Shown here: piece by piece, positions 28,527-37,497 of the stretch
How positions within the stretch are numbered: the first letter of the stretch is position 1
Layout of the letters: every line of letters starts with the position of its first letter
From: Chloroflexota bacterium
Lineage (GTDB): Bacteria > Chloroflexota > Anaerolineae > Aggregatilineales > Phototrophicaceae
Length of the DNA stretch: 64,000 nt
NCBI GenBank assembly: GCA_026708115.1
Contig: JAPOVL010000045.1
Coordinates: 62,001-126,000 of the forward strand
Reading direction: 5' to 3'
Notes under the pieces: model-generated
What the model was told of the DNA's origin: nothing
The model's database searches: none
The model's input: only the letters and a program-made list of their open reading frames with translations
Translations under genes and position numbers: made by a program

Positions 28527-30413
28527 ATGGGCAGAATCATTGGAATCGACCTGGGCACCACCAACTCGGTCGTCGCGGTGATGGAAGGCGGCGAGCCAAC
28601 CGTCATTCCCTCTTCGGAAGGCGGCAACCTGATCCCGTCCGTGGTCGCCATCAATACCAAAACGGGCGAGCGCCTGGTCGGGCGCGTGGCCCGCAACCAG
28701 GCCGTAGTGAACCCGGAAAATACCATCTTTTCGGTCAAGCGCTTCATGGGCCGCAAGTTCAATGACAAGGAAGTGAAGGACGCGGCCAAACTGGTGCCCT
28801 ACAAGGTTTCGGCGGCATCAAACGGCGACGTCCGCATTCGCTTGAACGAGCGCGACTACAGCGCGCCGGAGATCTCGGCCATGGTCCTGCAAAAGATCAA
28901 AGCGGATGCCGAGGCCTATTTGGGCGAAGCCGTAGATCAAGCGGTGATCACCGTGCCGGCCTATTTCAACGATACGCAGCGCAATGCCACCAAAGACGCG
29001 GGCAAAATCGCCGGCCTGGAAGTGCTGCGCATCATTAACGAGCCGACGGCCTCGAGCCTGTCATATGGCTTGGGCGAACGCAACGAAGGCATTATCGCGG
29101 TCTACGACCTGGGCGGCGGCACCTTTGATATCTCGATACTTGAGGTCGCCGACGGGGTCTTTGAAGTCAAGTCGACCAACGGCGATACCTACCTGGGCGG
29201 GGACAACTTCGACGACCGCGTCATCAATTGGATAGCCGACGAGTTCAGCCGGGAAAACGGCATTGACCTCCGGCAGGATCGGCAGGCGCTGCAACGCTTG
29301 AAAGAAGCGGCCGAGAAGGCCAAGATCGAGCTTTCCACCACCTTGAGCGCCGAGATCAATTTGCCCTTCATCACCGCGGACGCGGGCGGACCGAAGCACC
29401 TGAACATGAGCCTGTCGCGCGCCAAGCTGGAAAGCCTGGTTGATGATCTGGTGCGCAGCACCATCGAGCCTTGCCGACTGGCATTGAAAGACGCCGGCTT
29501 GTCCGCCAGCGATGTCGACGCGGTTCTGCTGGTGGGCGGCATGACGCGCATGCCGGCCATCCAGGAAGCCGTCAAGGACTTCTTCGGCAAAGAGCCGACC
29601 AAGGGCGTCAACCCGGATGAGGTGGTCGCGCTCGGCGCAGCCATTCAAGCGGGCGTGCTGGGCGGCGATGTCAAAGACATCCTGCTGCTGGATGTGACGC
29701 CGCTGACGCTGAGCGTGGAAACGCTGGGCGGTGTGGCCACCGCCATGATCGACCGCAACACCACCATTCCCAGCAAGAAGTCGCAGATCTACTCGACAGC
29801 GGCTGACAGCCAGACCACGGTCGAGATCCACATTGTGCAGGGAGAACGGCCAATGGCGGGCGACAACAAGTCGCTGGGCAAGTTCATGCTTGATGGCATC
29901 CCGCCGGCGCCGCGCGGACTGCCGCAAATCGAGGTGACTTTCGATATTGACGCCAATGGCATCCTCAATGTGGGCGCCAAGGACAAGGCCACCGGACGCG
30001 AGCAAGCGATCACGATCACCGCCAGCAGCGGCCTGTCCGATGACGAAGTCGACAAAATGGTGGCAGAAGCGGAGAAGTTCGCCAGCCAGGACGCCGAGCG
30101 CAAAGAGGAGGCCGAGGTCAACAATCAGGCGGAAAGCGCCATCTTCCAGGCCGAGAAGCTGATTCGCGAAAACAAGGACAAGCTGCCGGAAGAAGCCGTA
30201 CAACAGACCGAGGAAAAAATCGCGGCGGTGAAGTTGGCGCAGGAGAGCCAAAACGTCTCCGAGACCAAAGCGGCGACCGAAGCCCTGATGGCGCAGTTGC
30301 AGACGCTAGGCGCGCAGATGTACGAAGAGGCCGCTCCACCGCCCGCGTCCGATGGCCAGCCCGCGGCCGAGGATGACGAAGACGTCATCGACGCCGAATT
30401 CACCGAGACCTAA
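28527..30413 (+). CDS. dnaK: Chaperone DnaK (Hsp70)
   Basis: This 628-residue Hsp70 has the ATPase domain start [60 protein letters not shown] and [13 protein letters not shown]. The linker [14 protein letters not shown] leads to the substrate domain with [25 protein letters not shown]. The C-terminus is the usual acidic [18 protein letters not shown] lies 9 bp before the ATG. It is in order with grpE and dnaJ on the same strand. Confidence 0.98.
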   Translation: MGRIIGIDLGTTNSVVAVMEGGEPTVIPSSEGGNLIPSVVAINTKTGERLVGRVARNQAVVNPENTIFSVKRFMGRKFNDKEVKDAAKLVPYKVSAASNGDVRIRLNERDYSAPEISAMVLQKIKADAEAYLGEAVDQAVITVPAYFNDTQRNATKDAGKIAGLEVLRIINEPTASSLSYGLGERNEGIIAVYDLGGGTFDISILEVADGVFEVKSTNGDTYLGGDNFDDRVINWIADEFSRENGIDLRQDRQALQRLKEAAEKAKIELSTTLSAEINLPFITADAGGPKHLNMSLSRAKLESLVDDLVRSTIEPCRLALKDAGLSASDVDAVLLVGGMTRMPAIQEAVKDFFGKEPTKGVNPDEVVALGAAIQAGVLGGDVKDILLLDVTPLTLSVETLGGVATAMIDRNTTIPSKKSQIYSTAADSQTTVEIHIVQGERPMAGDNKSLGKFMLDGIPPAPRGLPQIEVTFDIDANGILNVGAKDKATGREQAITITASSGLSDDEVDKMVAEAEKFASQDAERKEEAEVNNQAESAIFQAEKLIRENKDKLPEEAVQQTEEKIAAVKLAQESQNVSETKAATEALMAQLQTLGAQMYEEAAPPPASDGQPAAEDDEDVIDAEFTET

Positions 30414-30535
30414 AGGCCGCTCGGCGGCGGCGAAACAGTCTGTCCCGTTGACACAGAATAACAAGCGTTCTCCTGGAAAGAGCGAGGAGGCTTCTAGAAT
30501 CAGAGAATCAAGATACCAATGGCTTGCGATCGGGG

Positions 30536-30541
30536 TATAAT
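30536..30541 (+). promoter_or_regulatory. Possible -10 element upstream of dnaJ
   Basis: A perfect TATAAT in the 201-bp gap between dnaK and dnaJ, with no convincing -35 at 16-18 bp. It would place a start near 30548, about 67 nt before the dnaJ ATG. dnaJ may therefore have a secondary promoter. Confidence 0.4.
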
Positions 30542-30614
30542 GATTGGTGCCCCGTTTCGCATCCCGGTAACATGAGCGGCCGCAAAACTAGCGGACGCGT
30601 ACAGGACCTCTTCC

Positions 30615-31757
30615 ATGCCCAGAGATTATTATGAAGTGCTCGGCGTAGCGCGGAGCGCGGACACAAACGAGATCAAGACCGCCTTCCGACGTCTGGCGCG
30701 CCAGTACCATCCCGACGTCAGCCGGGAAGCCGGCGCCGAGGAGCGCTTCAAGGAGATCAACGAGGCTTATGAGGTCCTGGCCGATGACGAGAAGCGCGCC
30801 CGTTACGATCGCTTTGGGCATGCCGGCGTCAATGGCGGCGGAGGCGGATACGGTCCCGGTATGGGTGGCTTCGGCTTTGAAGACATCTTCGATATCTTCA
30901 ACAGCGCCTTTGGCGATACCCCCGGGGGACGGCGCCGGGCTCCGAACAGCGGCCGCGACCGGCGGGTCGATGTGACGATCGACTTCGTCGAGGCTGTGTT
31001 CGGCGTCGAAAAGGAGATCGAATTCGCCCGCCTGGAACGCTGCGATGTCTGTGAGGGCAGCGGCGCCTCGACAGGCTCGAGACCCACCACCTGCCGAACT
31101 TGCGACGGCAGTGGCGAACTGCGCCAGGTTCAGCAGACCTTCCTCGGGTCCATGGTCCGGGTGAATACCTGCCCCAATTGCGGCGGAAAAGGCACAGTTA
31201 TTTCCAAGCCCTGCCGCAATTGCGATGGTTCCGGCCGCCGGCGGCAGAAAGCCGCCTTGAATGTCAAGATACCAGCCGGCGTCAGCGAGGGCATCCAGAT
31301 CCAAGTGCGCGGCGACGGCGATGCCGGCGAGCATGGCGCGCCGCCGGGCAACTTATTCGTCGTCGTACACGTCAAGGATCACGAGTTCTTCAAGCGCAAG
31401 GAAAACGACATCATCCTCGATATCAGTGTCAACGTTGCCCAGGCGACACTGGGCGACCGGATCACCGTCGATACTGTGGATGGGCCGGTCGAATTGAACC
31501 TGCCCCCGGGCACACAGACGGGAAAAGTCTTCCGCTTGCGCGGCAAGGGCATTCCCCGCCTGCGCAGCGACGGGACCAACTCCGGCCGCGGCGATCAGTT
31601 GGTTTACATTCAGGTCGAGACGCCCACCCATTTGACCGAGCATCAGCGCGAATTGTTCGAGCAGTTGGCGGAGACCTTCGGGCGCGAGATAAGTCCCCAG
31701 GCGGCCGGTCGCGGCTTCTTCGACAAAGTGATGGATTTCCTCGGCGGCGAAAACTAG
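30615..31757 (+). CDS. dnaJ: Chaperone DnaJ (Hsp40, type I)
   Basis: This 380-residue co-chaperone stimulates DnaK ATP hydrolysis. The J domain has RDYYEVLGVARSA and the HPD motif in RQYHPDVSREAG. A Gly-rich stretch follows. The zinc region has four repeats: CDVCEGSG, CRTCDGSG, CPNCGGKG and CRNCDGSG. The C-terminal substrate domains and a last FFDKVMDFLGG segment are present. The next gene, prmA, starts 9 bp downstream. Confidence 0.97.
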   Translation: MPRDYYEVLGVARSADTNEIKTAFRRLARQYHPDVSREAGAEERFKEINEAYEVLADDEKRARYDRFGHAGVNGGGGGYGPGMGGFGFEDIFDIFNSAFGDTPGGRRRAPNSGRDRRVDVTIDFVEAVFGVEKEIEFARLERCDVCEGSGASTGSRPTTCRTCDGSGELRQVQQTFLGSMVRVNTCPNCGGKGTVISKPCRNCDGSGRRRQKAALNVKIPAGVSEGIQIQVRGDGDAGEHGAPPGNLFVVVHVKDHEFFKRKENDIILDISVNVAQATLGDRITVDTVDGPVELNLPPGTQTGKVFRLRGKGIPRLRSDGTNSGRGDQLVYIQVETPTHLTEHQRELFEQLAETFGREISPQAAGRGFFDKVMDFLGGEN

Positions 31758-31766
31758 CCCGCGCTC

Positions 31767-32699
31767 ATGAGCAATTGGATCGAAGTATCGCTGCGGGTTG
31801 ATGGCGAAAGCGCGGAAGCCCTCGCCGAAGTCTTGGGGCGATTTGCTCACCAGGGACTGTCGCTGGAGCAAGACGGCATCGCGCCGGATACCTGGGACGA
31901 AGATGAAGTCCCGCCCGCGGAAAACTTGACCCTGCGCGCCTACTTCCTCGATGACGACGACTTCCCCGACAAGAAAAGCGAATTAGAGGCAGCGCTGGGC
32001 CACATGCGGCTGATGTACCCGATGCCCAAACCCAACTATAGCGTTGTACGGGAAGAAGATTGGGCAGAGGCCTGGAAAGCGCATTATCAGCCCTTGCGCG
32101 TTGGAAAGCGCTTGCTCATTCGCCCACTGTGGACTGATGTTGATCTCGAGCAAAAGGACATTGAAATCGCGCTGGACCCGGGCATGGCATTCGGCACGGG
32201 TACGCATCCCACCACGCAGCTCTGCCTGGAGGCGCTGGAGACGATGACGGAGCCAGCCATGGATGTATTGGACCTGGGATCTGGCAGCGGCATTCTGGCT
32301 ATCGCGGCGGCCAAGCTGGGCGCCAGGAAAGTGCTGGCGCTGGATATCGACCCGATTGCCGTGCGCGCCACAAGAGAAAATGCCGCGCGCAACGGCGTCG
32401 CGCATCAGATCGTCGCCGAACAAGGCAGCTTGGAAACTGTCCTGTCTTCCGCGCGACGCTTTGATTTGCTGCTGGTGAATATCCTGGCGCGGATCATACT
32501 CGAGATGACCGGTTCCAGATTATCCCAAATCCTGCGGCCGGGCGGGATCGCCGTATTCAGCGGCATTATTGCCAGTCAAGCGGACGAGGTGGAAGCGGGC
32601 CTGCGGCGCGCGGGCTTGACGCCCATCGCGCGTCGCAACAAGGGCGACTGGGTACTTATAGAGACACGACGACCGCTAGACCAGACCGCCGGGGAATAG
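31767..32699 (+). CDS. prmA: Ribosomal protein L11 methyltransferase
   Basis: This 310-residue SAM enzyme trimethylates ribosomal protein L11. The N-terminal L11-binding domain is followed by a linker with EDWAEAWKAHYQPLRVG. The catalytic domain has AFGTGTHPTT (141-150), motif I LDLGSGSGILAIAA (about 168-181) and DLLLVNILARIILEM. It is 9 bp downstream of dnaJ, an arrangement common in several phyla, and 12 bp before the methyltransferase that follows. Confidence 0.95.
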   Translation: MSNWIEVSLRVDGESAEALAEVLGRFAHQGLSLEQDGIAPDTWDEDEVPPAENLTLRAYFLDDDDFPDKKSELEAALGHMRLMYPMPKPNYSVVREEDWAEAWKAHYQPLRVGKRLLIRPLWTDVDLEQKDIEIALDPGMAFGTGTHPTTQLCLEALETMTEPAMDVLDLGSGSGILAIAAAKLGARKVLALDIDPIAVRATRENAARNGVAHQIVAEQGSLETVLSSARRFDLLLVNILARIILEMTGSRLSQILRPGGIAVFSGIIASQADEVEAGLRRAGLTPIARRNKGDWVLIETRRPLDQTAGE

Positions 32700-32711
32700 T
32701 CAGTCGCGACC

Positions 32712-33428
32712 ATGGCGCAGCTTAACGGGAAAGAGCGATCTGAATACCTGCAAGCGATGTTCGACCGCATCGCCGCGCGTTACAACTTGATGAACCGCAT
32801 TATCTCCGGCGGGCAAGACCTGAAGTGGCGGCGCTTTGTCGTGGAAGCCGCTGATTTGCCTAAAAATGGCGCGCTGCTCGACATTGCAACCGGAACCGGC
32901 GACATCGCCTTTGAAGCGCTGAAGCGGCGCCCGGAAGCCACGGTTGTCGGCGCCGATTTTGCGCTGCAAATGATGCAAGTCGGACGGCGGCAGGGTCGCT
33001 ACGGCAGCCTGGTAAGATGGACAGGCGCCGATGCGCTGCAGTTGCCCTATGCGGACAACTGCTTCGACGCGGTGGTTTCGGGTTATCTGATGCGCAACGT
33101 CGCCGATATCCCGCGCGCGCTCGCCGAACAGCGGCGGGTGCTCAAGCCGGGCGGGCGCATCGTCATATTAGATACGACCCCGCCGCCGCGCAACCTGCTG
33201 CAGCCCTTGATTCTCGCGCATCTGAAGTTTGGGATTCCGCTGCTTGGCCGTTTGCTCGCCGGTAGATCCGCCAGCGACGCCTATCGCTACTTGCCGGAAT
33301 CGACGCGCGCCTTCAAGACACCGGAGGAACTGGCGCAACTAGTCGCAAGCGCGGGATTCGCCGATGTCCGCTTCCGAACCTTCATGTTTGGCACGATGGC
33401 GGCGCATTGGGGCTGTAAATCGCCATAA
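32712..33428 (+). CDS. ubiE: UbiE/MenG-type demethylmenaquinone methyltransferase
   Basis: This 238-residue class I methyltransferase matches the UbiE/COQ5/MenG family, which methylates the quinone ring in the last step of menaquinone or ubiquinone synthesis. Marks are MFDRIAARYNLMNRIIS, motif I LLDIATGTGDIAF (55-67) and SGYLMRNVADIPRALAEQRRVLKPGGR. Given the type I NADH dehydrogenase in the window, menaquinone methylation is the likely role, but a related small-molecule methyltransferase cannot be excluded. It ends the heat-shock/prmA transcription unit. Confidence 0.86.
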   Translation: MAQLNGKERSEYLQAMFDRIAARYNLMNRIISGGQDLKWRRFVVEAADLPKNGALLDIATGTGDIAFEALKRRPEATVVGADFALQMMQVGRRQGRYGSLVRWTGADALQLPYADNCFDAVVSGYLMRNVADIPRALAEQRRVLKPGGRIVILDTTPPPRNLLQPLILAHLKFGIPLLGRLLAGRSASDAYRYLPESTRAFKTPEELAQLVASAGFADVRFRTFMFGTMAAHWGCKSP

Positions 33429-33458
33429 AAAGTCGCGCGGCGCGTAACCCCGCCGCGC
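33427..33458 (-). terminator. Possible intrinsic terminator downstream of infA
   Basis: A GCGCGGC/GCCGCGC stem (33435-33441 with 33452-33458) with a ten-base loop. On the minus strand it is followed by GACTTTTTA. It lies immediately after the ubiE stop, but the T run is only on the minus strand, so it would end transcription coming from infA about 180 bp upstream. Confidence 0.4.
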
Positions 33459-33515
33459 TCACGCAAAATTCAGGAACTCGTTCCGCTCGCGCGGATGGCG
33501 GTCTATTAAATGAAT

Positions 33516-33541
33516 GACGAGCCAACCACAGTTGACTCGTC
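33516..33541 (-). promoter_or_regulatory. Long hairpin in the infA 3' region
   Basis: The minus-strand RNA can form an unbroken 11-bp stem: GACGAG/CUCGUC, a U-G wobble, then CAAC/GUUG closing a UGUG loop. On the plus strand the wobble becomes a C-A mismatch, so the structure favours the infA-side transcript. AU-rich sequence follows, but no U run, so it may be a 3'-end stabiliser rather than a terminator. Confidence 0.45.
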
Positions 33542-33640
33542 CCTTAACTATGAATCTGAAACATAGGATCGCGCTGCACCGCATCATCGCGGGAGGCGAC
33601 GGCTTTACCGTCCCTGCCCCCAACGAGGACCTTTCCGGCA

Positions 33641-33877
33641 TTAGGCGCGTACGTTGTTTTTGTGCCTGTAGATGATACGGCCTCGATTCATATCATAGGC
33701 GCTCATCTCAACTTTGACACGGTCTCCCAAAAGTATACGTATGTAGTACTTTCGCATTTTGCCCGACAAATACGCCAGAACCTGATGTCCGTTATCCAAT
33801 TCAACTTTGAACTGCGTATTGGGTAACGCTTCAATTACCGTTCCTTCAACTTCGATCTTTTCTTCTTTCTTGGCCAT
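33641..33877 (-). CDS. infA: Translation initiation factor IF-1
   Basis: This 78-residue OB-fold protein is bacterial IF-1. It starts [20 protein letters not shown] and has [36 protein letters not shown], all diagnostic. ATG 33877 follows AAGGAGG; the frame is open to 34021 but the extra part is not conserved. It lies 156 bp downstream of rpsU on the same strand, outside the usual ribosomal-protein superoperon. Confidence 0.96.
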   Translation of the reverse strand: MAKKEEKIEVEGTVIEALPNTQFKVELDNGHQVLAYLSGKMRKYYIRILLGDRVKVEMSAYDMNRGRIIYRHKNNVRA

Positions 33878-34033
33878 GTTCCTCCTTAGTGAACTAAAAC
33901 AGCCTGCCCCGTAAAATATAGAAACCCGCTGCGGTTGCTGCCTGCGCAACGGGCCGAAAACTTCGAATTCGCAACGTACGCCCGCCAGCAAGCGCCACTG
34001 CCGGACGCGCTTTGGCAGCAACTAGCGGATGAA

Positions 34034-34225
34034 TCACACTTTGCGTTGCCGCCGGCGCGAGCGACGGATCGCTTTCTTCTTCTCGATACGGCGCAATTCG
34101 CTCTTGGAAATGTGCCAGCGTTTCCTGCGTACCGTGCTAAGTATGCCGGCATTTGTCACCCGTTTGCGAAAACGCCGCAAGAGTTGTTCTTGACTTTCGC
34201 CTGGCTTTAGCCTCACCGAAGCCAT
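34034..34225 (-). CDS. rpsU: Small ribosomal subunit protein bS21
   Basis: This 63-residue very basic protein is bS21, which sits near the anti-Shine-Dalgarno end of 16S rRNA. It begins MASVRLKPGESQEQLLRRFRKRV and has AGILSTVRRKRWHISKSELRR, followed by an Arg/Lys-rich tail. ATG 34225 is chosen from the family N-terminus; a GTG at 34237 could add four residues. No strong Shine-Dalgarno sequence is visible upstream. It lies between rpsA1 and infA on the same strand. Confidence 0.93.
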   Translation of the reverse strand: MASVRLKPGESQEQLLRRFRKRVTNAGILSTVRRKRWHISKSELRRIEKKKAIRRSRRRQRKV

Positions 34226-34363
34226 GCTCGCAATCACCGCCTTATTCTGTAATTCGTCCGAAAATGCCCAGCTTTCAACAAACCAGCAAAGGGAGTGTAC
34301 ACGACAAAGCAGCGCAATGCCATATCGCGTTTCGCGGCGGCCGCCTTAAAGCTACACTTAGGC

Positions 34364-35659
34364 TTATCGTTCCGCTCCAACCTCCGCTTTAAGCGTCGCT
34401 TCGGATTCGGCTTCACCCCCCGCTTCCGCATCGGATTCGGTGGGCGGCATGCCTCCTTCATCACGTTCAGCTTCTGCCTCCGCTTCGGCAGCGGCGCGCG
34501 CTTGCGCGACCAATTCCATTTGGCGCTCTTCCCACTGTTCCAGTTCCGTCGCCGTGACCTCGGTCAAGCTCAGCCCCAGGCGCTGCTTTTCCGACTCAAT
34601 GCTAATAATACGCATCAGCAGCTTTTGGCCCTCGTATAGATGGCGCAAGGGATTCTCTTCCGGGTTATGCGACATCTGACTGACGTGGAGCAGCGCTTCA
34701 ATGCCCGGGTCCAGGCTGACAAAAGCGCCAAAGGACTCTACACGGCTAATGACACCCTCTACCAGCTGCCCAATGTGATACATGTCGTCGACAAGCGACC
34801 AGGGGTTGGGCTGCAAGCGCTTCAAGCTCAAGCCGATGCGCTTGCCTTCGTCATCCAGGTGCAAGACAAAAACCTCGACCTGATCGCCGACCGCCACAAT
34901 CTGACTGGGATGACGCACGCGGAACCAAGCCAACTCTGAAATATGAATGAGACCGTCAGCGCCGCCCAGATCGACAAAGGCGCCAAAATCGCACAAGCCG
35001 CTGACAACACCTTCGCGCGTACTGCCCTCTTCAAGTTCCTGTAACAATGCCTGTTTGCGGGCCGCTCGGTTTTCCTGTTCCGCTTCCAACTGACTGAAGA
35101 CCAAGCGCCGCCGTTTGCGATTCACTTCGATCACGCGCACGCTGATTTCCTTGCCGATCAATGCTTGAAGTTGGAGCAGGCGTTCCTCCTCCTTCAGTCC
35201 ACGTGGCAGATCAAGCACATGACTGGCTGGAATGAACCCGCGCAAGTGGCCAAAGGTCATGATCACACCCCCGCGGTTTGCGTCGGCGAGCACGCCGGCA
35301 TAGAGTTCCTTGCTATTCATCATTGCCTCCGCGCGTTTCCAGTCTTCGTTCTGGCGCGCTTGAGAAGCGGACAGGATCAAATTGCCATCGCCGTCGTTCA
35401 AGCGCACGACCGCCACGTCGATCTCCGCATTCACCTGGAAATCCTTCGTGCTCATGCCCATGCGTTCGATATCGTTGCGCGTGACTATGCCGTCTTGCTT
35501 CCAGCCTATATCGACGATCAATCCCTGGCTGTCGATGGACAAGACGGTACCGCTGACGATATCTCCCCGTTCGATCTGGCTGCCGGCAAGGGATTCTTCC
35601 AAAAGTGACGCAAAGTCCATCTCGTCGACAGACTGATCCAGCGCAGTTTCTGTTTGCAT
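34364..35659 (-). CDS. Ribosomal protein S1-like, four S1 motifs (paralogue 1)
   Basis: This 431-residue protein has four S1 RNA-binding motifs. The third and fourth are closest to canonical: GVVSGLCDFGAFVDLGGADGLIHISEL and GVISRVESFGAFVSLDPGIEALLHVSQM. The first two are more diverged (GTVLSIDSQGLIVDIGWKQDG; GVLADANRGGVIMTFG). The C-terminus is an acidic, Ala/Glu-rich tail. Proteins of this form act as S1 in actinobacteria and related phyla, helping mRNA bind the 30S subunit. A second copy lies directly upstream. It has its own perfect consensus promoter and a structured leader; GGGAG lies about 10 nt before the ATG. Confidence 0.9.
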   Translation of the reverse strand: MQTETALDQSVDEMDFASLLEESLAGSQIERGDIVSGTVLSIDSQGLIVDIGWKQDGIVTRNDIERMGMSTKDFQVNAEIDVAVVRLNDGDGNLILSASQARQNEDWKRAEAMMNSKELYAGVLADANRGGVIMTFGHLRGFIPASHVLDLPRGLKEEERLLQLQALIGKEISVRVIEVNRKRRRLVFSQLEAEQENRAARKQALLQELEEGSTREGVVSGLCDFGAFVDLGGADGLIHISELAWFRVRHPSQIVAVGDQVEVFVLHLDDEGKRIGLSLKRLQPNPWSLVDDMYHIGQLVEGVISRVESFGAFVSLDPGIEALLHVSQMSHNPEENPLRHLYEGQKLLMRIISIESEKQRLGLSLTEVTATELEQWEERQMELVAQARAAAEAEAEAERDEGGMPPTESDAEAGGEAESEATLKAEVGAER

Positions 35660-35708
35660 AACTCAAAACTCTCCCAGAACAATACGAAACTGATGCTTGA
35701 TCGGGGGC

Positions 35709-35765
35709 AAAATAAAACCCGGTAACCTTCGGCGGTCGCCGAATAACCAGGCTCGGAATGTCCTT
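35709..35765 (-). promoter_or_regulatory. Leader hairpin of S1 paralogue 1
   Basis: Within the leader of about 158 nt the minus-strand RNA has TTCGGC-GACC-GCCGAA, a perfect 6-bp stem with a four-base loop, flanked by GGTTA and GGTTACC. It could be a site for feedback by S1, as seen for rpsA in E. coli; that role is inferred. Confidence 0.4.
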
Positions 35766-35823
35766 GTTCGTCTGCAATTGCGGAACTACACGAACGACTT
35801 GCCCTCACCAAGAATCGCCGCGC

Positions 35824-35852
35824 ATTATACAAAGCGGCAACAACCTTGTCAA
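35824..35852 (-). promoter_or_regulatory. Perfect consensus sigma70 promoter of S1 paralogue 1
   Basis: On the minus strand TTGACA (35847-35852), exactly 17 bp, then TATAAT (35824-35829). The start near 35817 leaves a leader of about 158 nt. Confidence 0.85.
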
Positions 35853-35924
35853 CAGCGCGAGGCAAAGTGATCGGCGAGTTTTATGGCGGTTGGCAATCAA
35901 TTGTGCGGCGGGCGGACTGCTGCC

Positions 35925-37178
35925 CTAGTCATCTCCGTCCGATGAGGAGTCGTCAGGATCCTGGGGCGAGTCATCTTGCGCGGCATCTGACCCGTCGTCG
36001 GTCGCTTGGTCCTCGACCTCATCTATGCTCTCGACCTCGTCGATTTCGTCTTCGCCGTCCTCTTCTCCAACTTCGGTGCCCCAGCGCTGGGTGAAGCCGA
36101 CACGGCGCTTTTCCGGCTCGAGGTGACTAATGCGCAGCGAAAGATGATCGCCCTTTTGTACATAAGAATACGGTTCCTTGAGGGCGCCATCCCCCATTTC
36201 GCTGAGGTGCAGCAAGCCCTCCAGACCATCTCCCAACGCGACAAACGCGCCGAAGTCAACCACGTTGGTTACCTGGCCTTCCACCAATTGTCCTTCGTGA
36301 TAGCGGTATTGCGCCTCGTCCCAGGGATCGCTCAAGAGCCGCTTTCTGCTGAGCGCGATGCGATTGGTTTCGCGGTCGAGGTTTAGCACATAAACTTCGA
36401 TCTCTTCGCCTATGGCCAAAATATCACGCGGATGATCGACCCGATGCCATGCCAGCTCACTGACGTGTATTAATCCGTCGGCGCCGCCGATATTGACAAA
36501 GGCGCCAAAATCCCGCAGTCCGGTGACGACGCCATTTACGACATCACCGACGCTTAGTTCCGCCAGGAGTTTCTGCTTGCGCTTGGCGCGCCACTCTTTT
36601 TGAGCTTCCCGCTCGCTGAAGATGAGCCGGCGACGATCTTGATCGACTTCAATGACCTTGACGCTAAGGACGGAGCCGATCAACTCGCTCATGGCCTCGC
36701 GGCGGTCCACCGCCATATTCGTGGAAACCAAATGAGAACTTGGGATAAAACCTTCCAGCCGGTTCCAGCGTACCAGAGCGCCGCCTTTGTTATAGCCGCT
36801 GACTTTGACATCGACCGGGTCTTGCGAGCTCAAAAGCTCGCGCGCTTTTTCCCAGTCGTAACGCTGCAAACCCATGTTGATGGATACGATCAAGTTGTCA
36901 TTTTGATCGCGTGGGTTGACCACATAAACCGGGATGCTGGCGCCCGCTTCCAAACTCTCGCGGAAGCTGTCTTCCATCCGATCAAGATCTTGTGAAGGAA
37001 CAATGCCGTCTTGTTTTGCCCCGAGATCGACGATTATCTCGCGTTCATCTATCTGAAGGATGGTGGCTTCGCGTATTTCGCCGCGGCGTGGCGGAGAGTA
37101 GGCGAAATCGAATGATGAGGCGAGCATCTCCTCGAAATTCTCATCGGGTACGGGGTTGCTATCAGACTGTTCACTCAT
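35925..37178 (-). CDS. Ribosomal protein S1-like, four S1 motifs (paralogue 2)
   Basis: This 417-residue protein is a second four-motif S1 protein with the same plan as its neighbour. Motif 3 (GVVTGLRDFGAFVNIGGADGLIHVSELAWHRVDHP) and motif 4 (GQVTNVVDFGAFVALGDGLEGLLHLSEM) are canonical; motif 1 starts near residue 33. The tail of about 55 residues is almost entirely Asp, Glu, Ser and Gln. AGGAGG lies about 12 nt before the ATG. The region upstream has two TATA-type -10 elements and a leader hairpin. Which of the two copies serves as the ribosomal S1 cannot be told. Confidence 0.9.
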   Translation of the reverse strand: MSEQSDSNPVPDENFEEMLASSFDFAYSPPRRGEIREATILQIDEREIIVDLGAKQDGIVPSQDLDRMEDSFRESLEAGASIPVYVVNPRDQNDNLIVSINMGLQRYDWEKARELLSSQDPVDVKVSGYNKGGALVRWNRLEGFIPSSHLVSTNMAVDRREAMSELIGSVLSVKVIEVDQDRRRLIFSEREAQKEWRAKRKQKLLAELSVGDVVNGVVTGLRDFGAFVNIGGADGLIHVSELAWHRVDHPRDILAIGEEIEVYVLNLDRETNRIALSRKRLLSDPWDEAQYRYHEGQLVEGQVTNVVDFGAFVALGDGLEGLLHLSEMGDGALKEPYSYVQKGDHLSLRISHLEPEKRRVGFTQRWGTEVGEEDGEDEIDEVESIDEVEDQATDDGSDAAQDDSPQDPDDSSSDGDD

Positions 37179-37259
37179 ATGGTTTGTTTAGCCTCCTGCA
37201 TCAGCAGGTAATAATCGTGCCGGAACCCGCAGGGCTACCGCGCACTTGGGTCAACAATG

Positions 37260-37294
37260 AGGTCTGGTGTTAAAAAAACACAAATTCTAGACCT
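37260..37294 (-). promoter_or_regulatory. Two-tier leader hairpin of S1 paralogue 2
   Basis: The minus-strand sequence pairs AGGTCT with AGACCT at its ends and GTGTT with AACAC inside, around a T-rich loop. It begins where transcription from the proximal -10 would start, so the message could open with a stem-loop. Confidence 0.4.
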
Positions 37295-37438
37295 AAACGT
37301 AGTATACATTATCTCGCTGCAGTCAAAGGCCATACGCTCATGCGCAGCAAATCGACAAATCGACTGGCGCTCACAAACCGCTAGCTGCTGGTATCGACAC
37401 ACCCGGCTGAAGTGAACGACTGCATAAAACGTTCATGC

Positions 37439-37444
37439 ATTATA
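37439..37444 (-). promoter_or_regulatory. Distal -10 element upstream of S1 paralogue 2
   Basis: A perfect TATAAT on the minus strand with only a poor -35 (TTGTGC at 19 bp). A start near 37432 would give a leader of about 254 nt. Confidence 0.35.
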
Positions 37445-37497
37445 TCGCAAACTCTCTCGAATCGCACAATGTCGCGCTCGCCGCCAAATCGATCCGA

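Larger units (their letters stand above)
37179..37497 (-). other. Intergenic region upstream of S1 paralogue 2
   Basis: About 320 bp without a gene. On the minus strand it carries a distal TATAAT (37439-37444), a proximal TATACT (37301-37306) with TTGACT 14 bp upstream, and a hairpin at the expected proximal start (37260-37294). No open frame in it looks like a gene. Confidence 0.6.

Noticed and set aside
30447..30480. Promoter from TTGACA in the dnaK-dnaJ gap
   Set aside because: No -10 at a suitable distance; the TATAAT at 30536 is too far away.
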